A DNA stretch of 38,257 bases from a virus: IMG/VR virus record IMGVR_UViG_3300030388_001298, positions 1 to 38,257 of that record. One strand, given 5' to 3'. Numbering within the stretch: position 1 is the stretch's first letter; each line of letters starts with the position of its first letter. The position numbers were made by a program, and so were the translations under genes. A model generated the notes under the pieces. The model worked only from the letters and a program-made list of their open reading frames with translations. It was not told the DNA's origin and did not search any database. Of this stretch, positions 25,957 through 33,329 are shown one piece after another.

Positions 25957-28241
25957 GTAATTATTTGACTTGTATTGCTTGAATTATTATATCTCGCAAA
26001 GTTAATACTTATTTTTGATTTTTCTTTAGAGGGTGTATATAAGTGCTTCTGATTAGCCATAATAGCTAACCCCGAACTAATAGCAGCATCAAACTTAGTT
26101 CTATTGCTTATATCAAACTTAGCCCAATCTTCTAAAGTCTTTCCAAAATACATCACTCCCATGTCTCCTGGCTCACGATTATCTCCATTAAAATCTATAC
26201 CTATATATTTTTCTATATACGATTCAATAGCTGATGCGTGTGATTGTTTAACATCTTCAGAAGTGTTAGGAATACCTCCTAATTCCTTTTCTGTTTTAGA
26301 TAATTTAGTGTATACTTTATCTGGTCGATTTAATGAATAACCTCTGTATCCTCTATTTTTAAAATGATAAAGTAATCGAGGTTTATTATTTTCACAAAGT
26401 ATTGGCATTCCATAAAATATACACGCCATTAATACTTCTTCAAAAAATATTTCAGCAGTCTGAGGTCGAGCTATATACTCTAAAAAAAAATGATTAACTG
26501 GAGCTTGATCCATACTAAATTTAGTAAGACCATGTAATGATCCATTAGATCCTTTACCAACAACAACTCCAGATATATCATAAGAGTCACAACCGAATGA
26601 ACCGATATGCTCATTACCTGGCTTCTTTTTTCCTCTTTCCATTATTACCTTATTATCCATTCCAGGAGGAGGAGTCCAACTTACTAAAAATCTTCCATGT
26701 TTGTTTGGCGACCATATTACTTTGCTATCTTTTATTCCGTTTTCCCAAGAAAAAGATCCTCTTGTAATATGATGATCTATTATTAAAGAATCATTATAAT
26801 CTACTTGTTGATATATTTTTGTTAAATTAAATATAGACTGTTTACTTTCATCTCTAAACGCATGAGACTCAGTACGAGGAAATTGCCTGTAAAATTCATT
26901 TAACGCATCAGGATCTTGAGATAAAGAAGCTACTTCATTTTCCCAATAATCTATAGCCCCTATACTAATTAATTCTCCATCTATTCCCATGACAGGAGCT
27001 TTTGGAGTTTTAAATATAGGCATTCCATATCTGTCAATATATCCTTCAAAATTCCATTCCATAGGAACAAATAAACAATACAATCCACTTTTTGTTTGTC
27101 CGTTAGCATTTCTTTTAGAAGGAAGTGAATCGTCAAAAAGAGATTTAAAATTTCTACCTCCTTTATCTAAAGCATTTGATGTTGATCCCATCATACATTT
27201 ACCAATAACCTTACTACCTAATCGTAAGCATGTTTTAGTTACACGCCAGTTATTCAATATGTTATCTGGTCTTTCCCATTTACCACTTTCATCATGTAAT
27301 AGTAACTGTAATTTTTCACCATCATAACTATTATCACCAGTGTTTTTCCAGTCAATAGTTGTATCTAATCCCTCCAGTTCATCATCAGCGAGATTAAACA
27401 TATTCTTTTTTGTAATTTTAGATGCAGGAACTCTATATGCTAATTCAGTTTTAGGTTTATCCATACCATCTTGTATGGGTTTAAAAAAGAATGGATAATT
27501 CTTTGATATAGGGACAACTTTATCGGTAAACATTTTTTTAGCATCCGCCCCACTTTTGGAAAGTATTCCTATTCTTGAATCTTTAGTAATAGTAGCTTGA
27601 TTAACTCCCTCACATGAACTCATAAAAGAAAATCCTGAACGTCTTATTTTTAAATAACACATACCGAAACTTCGTTTATCAGCTTTACAAGCCTCCCAAA
27701 ATAAATAAAAAATTCTATTAGCTTCCCTAAAGTCAGGGTTTCCTACATCAATTTTTGTCCATTGCAAGTACATGTAATGAGTCCCTGTTATATATGTAGG
27801 GCTCCCATTATTTATAAACCAATAACCCTGCTCTCTTCTATTAAATTCTTCTTCTATATAGTCTACCCATTGAGACTTAAAATTAGCTGGAGTTTCATGC
27901 CATTGAAATATAGATTTAACTCTATTTAATTCTTTAGAAATTGGAGTTGTTTCCCAATACTGTTCTTCTTTAGTTTTAGATCTTTTATATATTTCTTTTG
28001 GAGGTTTTGGTAAGGCTATTTGTAATCCATTAATATTAATAATAGAACCTATCTGACCATTTTTAGATATAACAACTACATCGTATTTTTCATTATACCC
28101 ATACAACCAAGACCTACCTCTATTTTTATTAGATATAATAGTATTAGGAATAAGTTTTGTTACTTCTTTATATAATTTATTTTGATCTTGATTCTGCAAA
28201 TCCTTTAGGTGTATTATTTTTTCTTTCGGCAACATTACCAT
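25953..28241 (-). CDS. terL: Terminase large subunit (ATPase and nuclease), 762 aa
   Basis: DNA-packaging motor. The ATPase half has a conserved aromatic region (GYWFINNGSPTYITGTHYMY near 139-158), a Walker A-like RRSGFSFMSS at 200-209 that lacks the usual GKS/T, Walker B LLLHDE at 313-318, and a GST coupling motif at 352-354. The RNase H-like nuclease half has FGCDSYDISG (D552), CENNK (E617) and RTKFDAAISSGLA (D718), the expected acidic triad. Total length fits the crAss-like/marine podovirus branch. The start at 28241 (MVMLPKEK) overlaps the previous gene by 65 nt; the third codon is also ATG, and no later Met is plausible. The end overlaps the portal start by 4 nt. Confidence 0.95.
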   Translation of the reverse strand: MVMLPKEKIIHLKDLQNQDQNKLYKEVTKLIPNTIISNKNRGRSWLYGYNEKYDVVVISKNGQIGSIININGLQIALPKPPKEIYKRSKTKEEQYWETTPISKELNRVKSIFQWHETPANFKSQWVDYIEEEFNRREQGYWFINNGSPTYITGTHYMYLQWTKIDVGNPDFREANRIFYLFWEACKADKRSFGMCYLKIRRSGFSFMSSCEGVNQATITKDSRIGILSKSGADAKKMFTDKVVPISKNYPFFFKPIQDGMDKPKTELAYRVPASKITKKNMFNLADDELEGLDTTIDWKNTGDNSYDGEKLQLLLHDESGKWERPDNILNNWRVTKTCLRLGSKVIGKCMMGSTSNALDKGGRNFKSLFDDSLPSKRNANGQTKSGLYCLFVPMEWNFEGYIDRYGMPIFKTPKAPVMGIDGELISIGAIDYWENEVASLSQDPDALNEFYRQFPRTESHAFRDESKQSIFNLTKIYQQVDYNDSLIIDHHITRGSFSWENGIKDSKVIWSPNKHGRFLVSWTPPPGMDNKVIMERGKKKPGNEHIGSFGCDSYDISGVVVGKGSNGSLHGLTKFSMDQAPVNHFFLEYIARPQTAEIFFEEVLMACIFYGMPILCENNKPRLLYHFKNRGYRGYSLNRPDKVYTKLSKTEKELGGIPNTSEDVKQSHASAIESYIEKYIGIDFNGDNREPGDMGVMYFGKTLEDWAKFDISNRTKFDAAISSGLAIMANQKHLYTPSKEKSKISINFARYNNSSNTSQIIT
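25997..26004 (-). promoter_or_regulatory. Candidate promoter inside the 3' end of terL, ahead of portal
   Basis: TAACTTTG on the minus strand within the last codons of terL, 40 nt before the portal ATG. The 19 nt at 25996-26014 match 18 of 19 positions of the intergenic promoter at 23487-23505, which supports function although it lies in coding sequence. Confidence 0.5.
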
Positions 28242-28455
28242 CTAACAGTGATCTTTCTTCTTCTATTCTTTTTAATATTTCAAAAGCATCAAAAATAGCT
28301 AACTTTTTAGTTGCTGCTGCATTTTTTAATCTATCGGCCGCCAATGGATCTTCAGCTTCATACTTAATAATATCTTCTTTAGCTACTTTAACTAATTGTT
28401 TAACAGCTTTTTCTCCAGCCTCTATTATGCTTAATTTAATTTCTCTTATGTCCAT
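28177..28455 (-). CDS. Small helical protein in the small-terminase position, 92 aa
   Basis: Entirely helical in appearance and highly charged: MDIREIKLSIIEAGEKAVKQ at the start, then KYEAEDPLAADRLKNAAATK and KLAIFDAFEILKRIEEER near residues 70-87. No enzymatic motif. It lies immediately upstream of terL and overlaps it by 65 nt, the usual place for the small terminase subunit, which recognises the packaging site and forms a ring. Size is small for a TerS and no DNA-binding helix-turn-helix is obvious, so that role is only a candidate. It starts in a TAATG overlap with the oxygenase gene, indicating translational coupling. Confidence 0.55.
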   Translation of the reverse strand: MDIREIKLSIIEAGEKAVKQLVKVAKEDIIKYEAEDPLAADRLKNAAATKKLAIFDAFEILKRIEEERSLLDGNVAERKNNTPKGFAESRSK

Positions 28456-29027
28456 TATTTGTATTTATAAAACATTACGTATACTTGTCTTCCTTCTTTC
28501 CAAGACTTGTTAGGATACTTACTGTGAAAGTAATTAGATGGATAAGATATGATTCTATTCTGCTCATATCCAGAAACAGAAATTAATCTCCACATATCTA
28601 AGTTCTCTGAGTCTTCTCTTATAGTTCTATCATACTCTTCATTTGTTACAGAAGAAGGTAAACTATTACCGTATATTTCATGCTCCCAAAATGCAGTTCC
28701 ATTTAACTCCTCTAATTCTCTGGGTGACATATAAATAACTGCAGCTCTATCAGGTTTTTCTCCTTTTATATTTAAATCAGAATGTATTCTCCAAGTATTA
28801 TCGAACTCATCTGTAGATACTCTAAAAAAACTTAATATATTTTCTAAAGACCTACCCTCTATTATTTCTAATTTTTTTAAAACGTATTCATTAAAAGATT
28901 CTGGAGACTCTTGAACGTAAAAGTTTTTTTCACCTACAGTATGTTTTATAAATTCTCCTTTATTTAAATAATTTGTAGCTATTTTAAATAAATCTTTATC
29001 TATGAAGTTATCTACAGTATATATCAT
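28455..29027 (-). CDS. 2-oxoglutarate/Fe(II)-dependent oxygenase, prolyl 4-hydroxylase-like, 190 aa
   Basis: The cupin-type double-stranded beta-helix signature is clear: iron ligands HSD (H82 and D84) in WRIHSDLNI, the distal histidine H168 in YPSNYFHSKYP, and R180 in GRQVYVMF as the likely 2-oxoglutarate-binding arginine. Between them AAVIYMSP (95-102) and NGTAFWEHEIYG (109-120) match the strand and Gly-Thr-x-Phe region of phage oxygenases. Family members hydroxylate protein or nucleic-acid side chains using O2, iron and 2-oxoglutarate; the substrate here is unknown. It is embedded in a tightly overlapping accessory operon between fibre genes and terminase, so a virion protein, host protein or DNA are all possible targets. 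The fold assignment is strong. Confidence 0.8.
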   Translation of the reverse strand: MIYTVDNFIDKDLFKIATNYLNKGEFIKHTVGEKNFYVQESPESFNEYVLKKLEIIEGRSLENILSFFRVSTDEFDNTWRIHSDLNIKGEKPDRAAVIYMSPRELEELNGTAFWEHEIYGNSLPSSVTNEEYDRTIREDSENLDMWRLISVSGYEQNRIISYPSNYFHSKYPNKSWKEGRQVYVMFYKYK

Positions 29028-29587
29028 AATATCATTGTTATGTTATTAGTAAACATTCTATATAGTTTTTCATCGTCTACTGTAAATTCATAATCGCTAT
29101 CTGGTGTAAATGAAATACGATCACCAACAGAAACTCCTAAGTCTAACAACTCTTTATTTATATATTTAACTATTCCCATTAATGGCTCTTCTTCACAATT
29201 TTTAAATAGATAAGAGTCTTTAGTTTTAATGGGTTTTATAAAACAATATTTACTATGAGCCATCCAAGTTTCTTTATTCTTATATAAAAAAAATTGTTCG
29301 TTGTCTATTAAAAATAAATCGTCTTTAAGAAAGCTTCTTCCACTTTTTTGTCTTCCTTTCATATCATAATAAAATTTAAATACATTATGATGTACTAACA
29401 AACTATCTCCTTTTTTTACTGGACCACTATAATTTATAGGTAATGCCACAACTTCAGCAAAACGATTAGAAGATACATGATCTTCTTGAGATACACTTGT
29501 TATAAATTCAGTGTCTGCTATTTTTTTAATATTGTCATACCTTCTTCCATTTAAAGGTTTAACAATAAAGTTATATGGAGATCTCAT
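29024..29587 (-). CDS. GroES-like (Cpn10) co-chaperonin candidate, 187 aa
   Basis: Two stretches resemble the GroES beta-barrel. Residues 42-72 read FAEVVALPINYSGPVKKGD followed by LLVHHNVF, matching the family pattern of a variable residue-Val core, then VKxGDxV(L/V), which normally lies in the barrel. The C-terminal 55 residues (EEPLMGIVKYINKELL, then LGVSVGDRISFTPDSDYEF) repeat the GD-x-(I/V)-x-F theme. GroES is about 95-100 residues, so this is longer and the mobile loop is not evident. Marine phages are known to carry Cpn10-type proteins to help fold capsid proteins. The link is my pattern reading and should be seen as tentative. Four-nt overlap with the oxygenase start. Confidence 0.45.
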   Translation of the reverse strand: MRSPYNFIVKPLNGRRYDNIKKIADTEFITSVSQEDHVSSNRFAEVVALPINYSGPVKKGDSLLVHHNVFKFYYDMKGRQKSGRSFLKDDLFLIDNEQFFLYKNKETWMAHSKYCFIKPIKTKDSYLFKNCEEEPLMGIVKYINKELLDLGVSVGDRISFTPDSDYEFTVDDEKLYRMFTNNITMIL

Positions 29588-29805
29588 TAAAAGTTTATAT
29601 TAAACTCTAATGATATTGGTAGTGTATTTAAAAATTCTTTCCATAAATAAACAACCTCACCTTTTTGAATCCATATTTTATATGATCCTTCTATTGATTG
29701 AATAAGATGTATTTTATGAGATCCTCCTAAAACGTCTTGCCCTACTATGTAGTGCATTGCGCCAGACTTATAGTCTGCGCCAATTGATATTTTTCTAATG
29801 TCCAT
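29587..29805 (-). CDS. Small conserved phage protein of unknown function, 72 aa
   Basis: Starts MDIRKISIGADYKSGAMHYI and ends PISLEFNINF; mostly beta, with conserved-looking GQDVLGGSHKIHLI and WIQKGEVVYLWKEF segments. I recall similar short proteins in marine phages but know of no function. No signal peptide or membrane helix. It is the first of five genes (to terL) whose starts and stops overlap by a few to 65 nt, so it is expressed as part of the packaging operon. It follows the 785-aa fibre gene by 25 nt of pure A/T leader without Shine-Dalgarno. Confidence 0.6.
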   Translation of the reverse strand: MDIRKISIGADYKSGAMHYIVGQDVLGGSHKIHLIQSIEGSYKIWIQKGEVVYLWKEFLNTLPISLEFNINF

Positions 29806-29830
29806 TTCATTTTATTTAATTTATTTTATT

Positions 29831-32188
29831 TTATACTGCTGTATATGCCCATCTTAAATCACATCTTCCTTGAACACTTACAGTACCTGATGATGATTGT
29901 GTTATAGTAAAATATAAAGCTTCTGTACCCACAAATGAATTTGGAGATAAACTTACATTACCACATACTAAATTGTCTGTACCAGTAGTAGTAATAGATA
30001 CGGCTCCAACTTTTGAAGGAGTATAAGAAGCATTACATGGATCATATTTAAAAAATTCTATAAGAAATGGAGCACCAGAAGTACCAGCTATAGATACGAC
30101 ACCACCACATAAATTACTTTGAAGAGTGTCAGTTGCGCAAGAAGAAGTTCCATTATTTGCATTACCATATATTGTAGCTCCTAATTTTTGAGAATTAGTC
30201 CATCCAGATCCAGTAGAAGTACTTACATAAACTAATTGATCAGCACCACTTGGACTCCATGAACCTTGAGATATATTACCATAAGAATAATACTCCTGAT
30301 ACATATTAACATCTTTAACTCCAAATTTAAAATTAGTTGAAAAATTGTTTGATCCTCCTCCTGATCCAGAAGGTGTTACCCACGAACCATCTCCTCTTAA
30401 AAAAGTTGTGTTTGTTCCTCCCTGCGGTACAAATCCTTCTAAAGTTCCCCCTGCATATCTTTTAGGACTAACAGTAGCTACAGTTCCCACAGTAGTTACA
30501 GTTAAAGGTTGTCCTACCGATGTGCCACTTGCTCCTAACAACACTTGTGTAACTCCTACAGATCCACCAGAAGGTATTACCCATGTACCATCTCCTCTTA
30601 AAAAAGTTGTGTTTGTTCCTCCAGATGGAACTACACCAAGGTTAGAACCTCCAACGTATACTCTTTGCGATAGAGTAACTACTCCATTAGTAGTACTCGT
30701 AGTAAGTGGAGCACCTGCAGAAATAAGTGGAGAACCTACTGTAAGTGAAATTATTCCAGAATTTGCTATTACTAATTGAGAAGAACTACTTCTTGTGATA
30801 ACTACGCCATTAACTCCCGTTAATGTTATATTTTGATTATTCCCATTGTTATCAAGAAGATTTAAATTAGTAGTAGCAGCTGGAACTGAATAAGTGTAAG
30901 TGGTATTTACAAGACTTGGATTGATCCATGTTAGAATTCCTCCACTAATTCCTAAAAACTGACCGTTTGATCCTATAGATCCATTAGCCTGTATATTTGT
31001 TGGTATAACTGTTGGTAAGGTAATACTTGCAGTACCTGTTAAGGTAATACTTAAAGCTGAAGTAGCTCCTACAGCTAAAGTGTCATTTAAATTACAACAT
31101 GTAGTTGCAACCCAAGCTAACCCAGAACCTGTTGAGCTTAATACCTGGCCTGCTGCTCCAGCAGATAAAGATGTGTCAAGTATAGTTCCTGCTGTAAGAG
31201 AACCTGTTATATTTATAAGTGCATTTGCTCCCGTAGCAACATTACCTGCATTTAATACTTGTTGTAATGTATTTGTTCCTGATGAAGATGGAGACCATGT
31301 CACTCCAGTTCCTGTAGAAGTTAATACTTGGCCTGCCGTACCAACTACACCAGTTGAATCCGCCAACGTTCCTGATAAATATATTCCAGCTGTAACTGAA
31401 GTTGTTCCATTATTGCTAAAAGTATTGTTACCACTCCAAACATTAGCTGCTGCAGATGTAATTGAATTTCCAGAAGAAAAAGTAGTTACACTTGTTCCTG
31501 TAAATGTTATCCCAATATTATTAGCAATATTACCTGCACTTAATGTAGCTTGTAATGTACAGCATGATGATCCTGGAATAGTTGATGACCATTGTAAGCC
31601 TGTTCCTGTAGAAACTAACCATTGTCCTGCTGTACCTGTAGATCCACCAGCGTTTATTTGACCTGTAGAGTTAAATATTAAATCTGTTGAATTAATATTT
31701 ACATTTCCTGTAAAAGTACTTACTCCTACACCTGTTAAAGTAGCAGAGGATGCAATAATTAAATCAGCTCCTACACCTGTAAATGTCATACTTGTTCCAC
31801 TTACAACAGATGCTGTAGTAGCAGTATTCCCTATTAATAGAGTATCATTCCAAGAAGAATTTGCTCCTGATGCTGCAATCCATTGTAAACCTGCGCCTGT
31901 TGAACTTAGCACTTGACCAGCTGTCCCAATTCCACCTCCTGCTGTAATAGTAGTTGGTGATACAGTTCCAACAACAACAATATTACCTGTTAAGTTAATA
32001 TTTTGTGTTGCAGTATTACCTGTATTTAAAACTGATTGTAAACCCTGAAGTACACCTGCACCTCCAGTTAAACTACTAACTAAAAACGTAACCGTTTCAT
32101 TATCGTTACTAACATCAGTACCAATAAGTAAATCGTCAGCTGATGGTACTATTGTAGGATATACGGTGGTGTTTTCAATTCTTGCCAT
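29831..32188 (-). CDS. Tail fibre protein with repeated modules, 785 aa
   Basis: The N terminus (MARIENTTVYPTIVPSADDL followed by LIGTDVSNDNETVTFLVSSL) is a common virion-attachment start of short phage fibres. Five repeats of the form G(T/A/S)xGQ(V/W/F)L..(S/T)TG.G(L/V).W follow, then two copies of a unit ending in GGTNTTFLRGDG(T/S)WV(I/T)PSG about 67 residues apart. The C-terminal ~150 residues (from NNFSTNFKFGVKDVNMYQ) contain several cysteines and form the likely receptor-binding head. Very rich in Thr, Ser, Gly and Val, as in beta-helical trimers. The gene has its own promoter element upstream and is the first gene of the operon that runs into terL. Receptor specificity is unknown. Confidence 0.8.
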   Translation of the reverse strand: MARIENTTVYPTIVPSADDLLIGTDVSNDNETVTFLVSSLTGGAGVLQGLQSVLNTGNTATQNINLTGNIVVVGTVSPTTITAGGGIGTAGQVLSSTGAGLQWIAASGANSSWNDTLLIGNTATTASVVSGTSMTFTGVGADLIIASSATLTGVGVSTFTGNVNINSTDLIFNSTGQINAGGSTGTAGQWLVSTGTGLQWSSTIPGSSCCTLQATLSAGNIANNIGITFTGTSVTTFSSGNSITSAAANVWSGNNTFSNNGTTSVTAGIYLSGTLADSTGVVGTAGQVLTSTGTGVTWSPSSSGTNTLQQVLNAGNVATGANALINITGSLTAGTILDTSLSAGAAGQVLSSTGSGLAWVATTCCNLNDTLAVGATSALSITLTGTASITLPTVIPTNIQANGSIGSNGQFLGISGGILTWINPSLVNTTYTYSVPAATTNLNLLDNNGNNQNITLTGVNGVVITRSSSSQLVIANSGIISLTVGSPLISAGAPLTTSTTNGVVTLSQRVYVGGSNLGVVPSGGTNTTFLRGDGTWVIPSGGSVGVTQVLLGASGTSVGQPLTVTTVGTVATVSPKRYAGGTLEGFVPQGGTNTTFLRGDGSWVTPSGSGGGSNNFSTNFKFGVKDVNMYQEYYSYGNISQGSWSPSGADQLVYVSTSTGSGWTNSQKLGATIYGNANNGTSSCATDTLQSNLCGGVVSIAGTSGAPFLIEFFKYDPCNASYTPSKVGAVSITTTGTDNLVCGNVSLSPNSFVGTEALYFTITQSSSGTVSVQGRCDLRWAYTAV
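30386..30421. repeat. 36-bp perfect direct repeat, copy 1 (in fibre gene)
   Basis: Identical at DNA level to 30587-30622, 201 bp away (67 codons, in frame). Encodes part of the GGTNTTFLRGDG(S)W unit of the 785-aa fibre. Confidence 0.9.
30587..30622. repeat. 36-bp perfect direct repeat, copy 2 (in fibre gene)
   Basis: Second copy of the sequence at 30386-30421. Exact identity in otherwise diverged modules suggests recent duplication or gene conversion. Confidence 0.9.
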
Positions 32189-32211
32189 TACTCAATTTTT
32201 ATTAATTTTTA

Positions 32212-32219
32212 CAAAGGTA
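32212..32219 (-). promoter_or_regulatory. Bacteroidota-type -7 promoter element TACCTTTG before the 785-aa fibre
   Basis: TACCTTTG on the minus strand in the 43-nt gap between two fibre genes, 23 nt before the ATG at 32188. It likely starts the transcript covering the fibre, accessory and packaging genes. Confidence 0.6.
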
Positions 32220-32231
32220 GTAAAAATAAAA

Positions 32232-33317
32232 TTATGAGATTTGATTTATTGATAATCTACATCCACTAATAAGAGATATTAGTGCTGATGTTGTTGATGT
32301 CCTTCCTTGTATCCAAAATTGAGCCCTGATTTTTGAGTTAGCACCTACATTATGTAAAACTGTAGCCGATCCACTATCTCTATCTACACTACCGTTTCCT
32401 CTAACATAATTAAAAACTTGTGTTCCTTGTATATCTGAGAAGGAACCACGATTTGGAGCGTATTGCACAACTGCACCAGCTAACAATCTATTAGGAACTG
32501 AACCGTTTTCACTTGCAAAATTAAAGCTAATCATTACTAATTGTGCAGCAGTAATATCTACTTCACTTCCACTTGCATTAGAAGACATACCTACTTCTGT
32601 TATTTCAGGAGTATCAAATAAAACTGTTACTCGAGTTTCAGTAGCTCCACCTCCAGCTATTGTTTGTGCATTTTCTGGAGACCAAGAACCTTTATTAGAC
32701 GTTGGTACTGAGGTTATATAACCAGCCCCATTTGTTAACTGATTATTATTAGTTGGAATTGTTGGAAACGTACTTCTATTTCCATCTCCCCTTATATATT
32801 CTGTTGAAGATCCTTGCCAATCTAAAACAATAGAGGGAGAAGTTGTTGGATTTGCAACCGCAACCGCTAATCCATTACCAGTTACTGAAGCAGCAACATT
32901 TGTTACTGTACCTTGAGGATTACTAAATGACACTTGAATAATACCACCTGGCTGACCTAAAGTAATTGTTGTAGTAGAAGTTCCTGAAGCAGTTATAGCT
33001 GACACACTGTCAAGGTATGCAGTATTCCAATTTGCAGAATTACCACCTGAACCAGTAATACCAAGATTAGCAAGAGTTAAAGTTCTTGTTGTTGCAGATG
33101 TAGCAACACCATTTGTAAAATTTAAAGTTGCAAATACAGTGGCAGTATTAAGAGTATTATTTTGATTAATACCTATAGTTGTGTTTCCACTTGAAGTTAC
33201 ATACCCCTGACCATTAGTTAACTGGTTGTTATTAGTCGGAATAGTAGCACTTGAAAATGCTAATGTTCCTAAAGCTACCCCCTCAATAACAAGTGAATCC
33301 TTAAATTCTATTGCCAT
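32232..33317 (-). CDS. Tail fibre/receptor-binding protein, 361 aa
   Basis: Two copies of the fibre motif TNNNQLTNG(Q/A)GY(V/I)T(S) appear near residues 27-41 and 194-208, the second preceded by YIRGDGNRSTFP, which links it to the LRGDG-type repeats of its neighbours. The C-terminal ~150 residues (from NKGSWSPENAQTIAGGG) form a beta-rich domain without cysteine clusters, of the kind that ends many short phage fibres, possibly a jelly-roll or C1q-like head. It starts with MAIEFKDSLVIEGVAL, similar to the MAINFLDGIDFNG start of the preceding fibre, so both probably use the same attachment site. Gap of 12 nt to the upstream fibre gene. Confidence 0.7.
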   Translation of the reverse strand: MAIEFKDSLVIEGVALGTLAFSSATIPTNNNQLTNGQGYVTSSGNTTIGINQNNTLNTATVFATLNFTNGVATSATTRTLTLANLGITGSGGNSANWNTAYLDSVSAITASGTSTTTITLGQPGGIIQVSFSNPQGTVTNVAASVTGNGLAVAVANPTTSPSIVLDWQGSSTEYIRGDGNRSTFPTIPTNNNQLTNGAGYITSVPTSNKGSWSPENAQTIAGGGATETRVTVLFDTPEITEVGMSSNASGSEVDITAAQLVMISFNFASENGSVPNRLLAGAVVQYAPNRGSFSDIQGTQVFNYVRGNGSVDRDSGSATVLHNVGANSKIRAQFWIQGRTSTTSALISLISGCRLSINQIS

Positions 33318-33329
33318 TATTTAATTTAT

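Noticed and set aside
20892-28241. Firm placement in the order of crAss-like phages
   Set aside because: Motifs in terminase, portal and capsid resemble that group from memory, but no alignment or tree can be made here and other marine podoviruses share them. A TerL and capsid phylogeny would decide.
30386-30622. CRISPR-like or transposon-end repeat
   Set aside because: Only two copies, in frame within a fibre gene, with coding sequence between them; it is a protein-module duplication.
30345-31661. Long plus-strand open frames opposite the 785-aa fibre gene (30345-30779 and 31080-31661)
   Set aside because: They are antisense to a convincing repeat-rich fibre gene; the apparent proteins are Pro/Val-rich shadows of Gly/Thr codons, with no leader or promoter.
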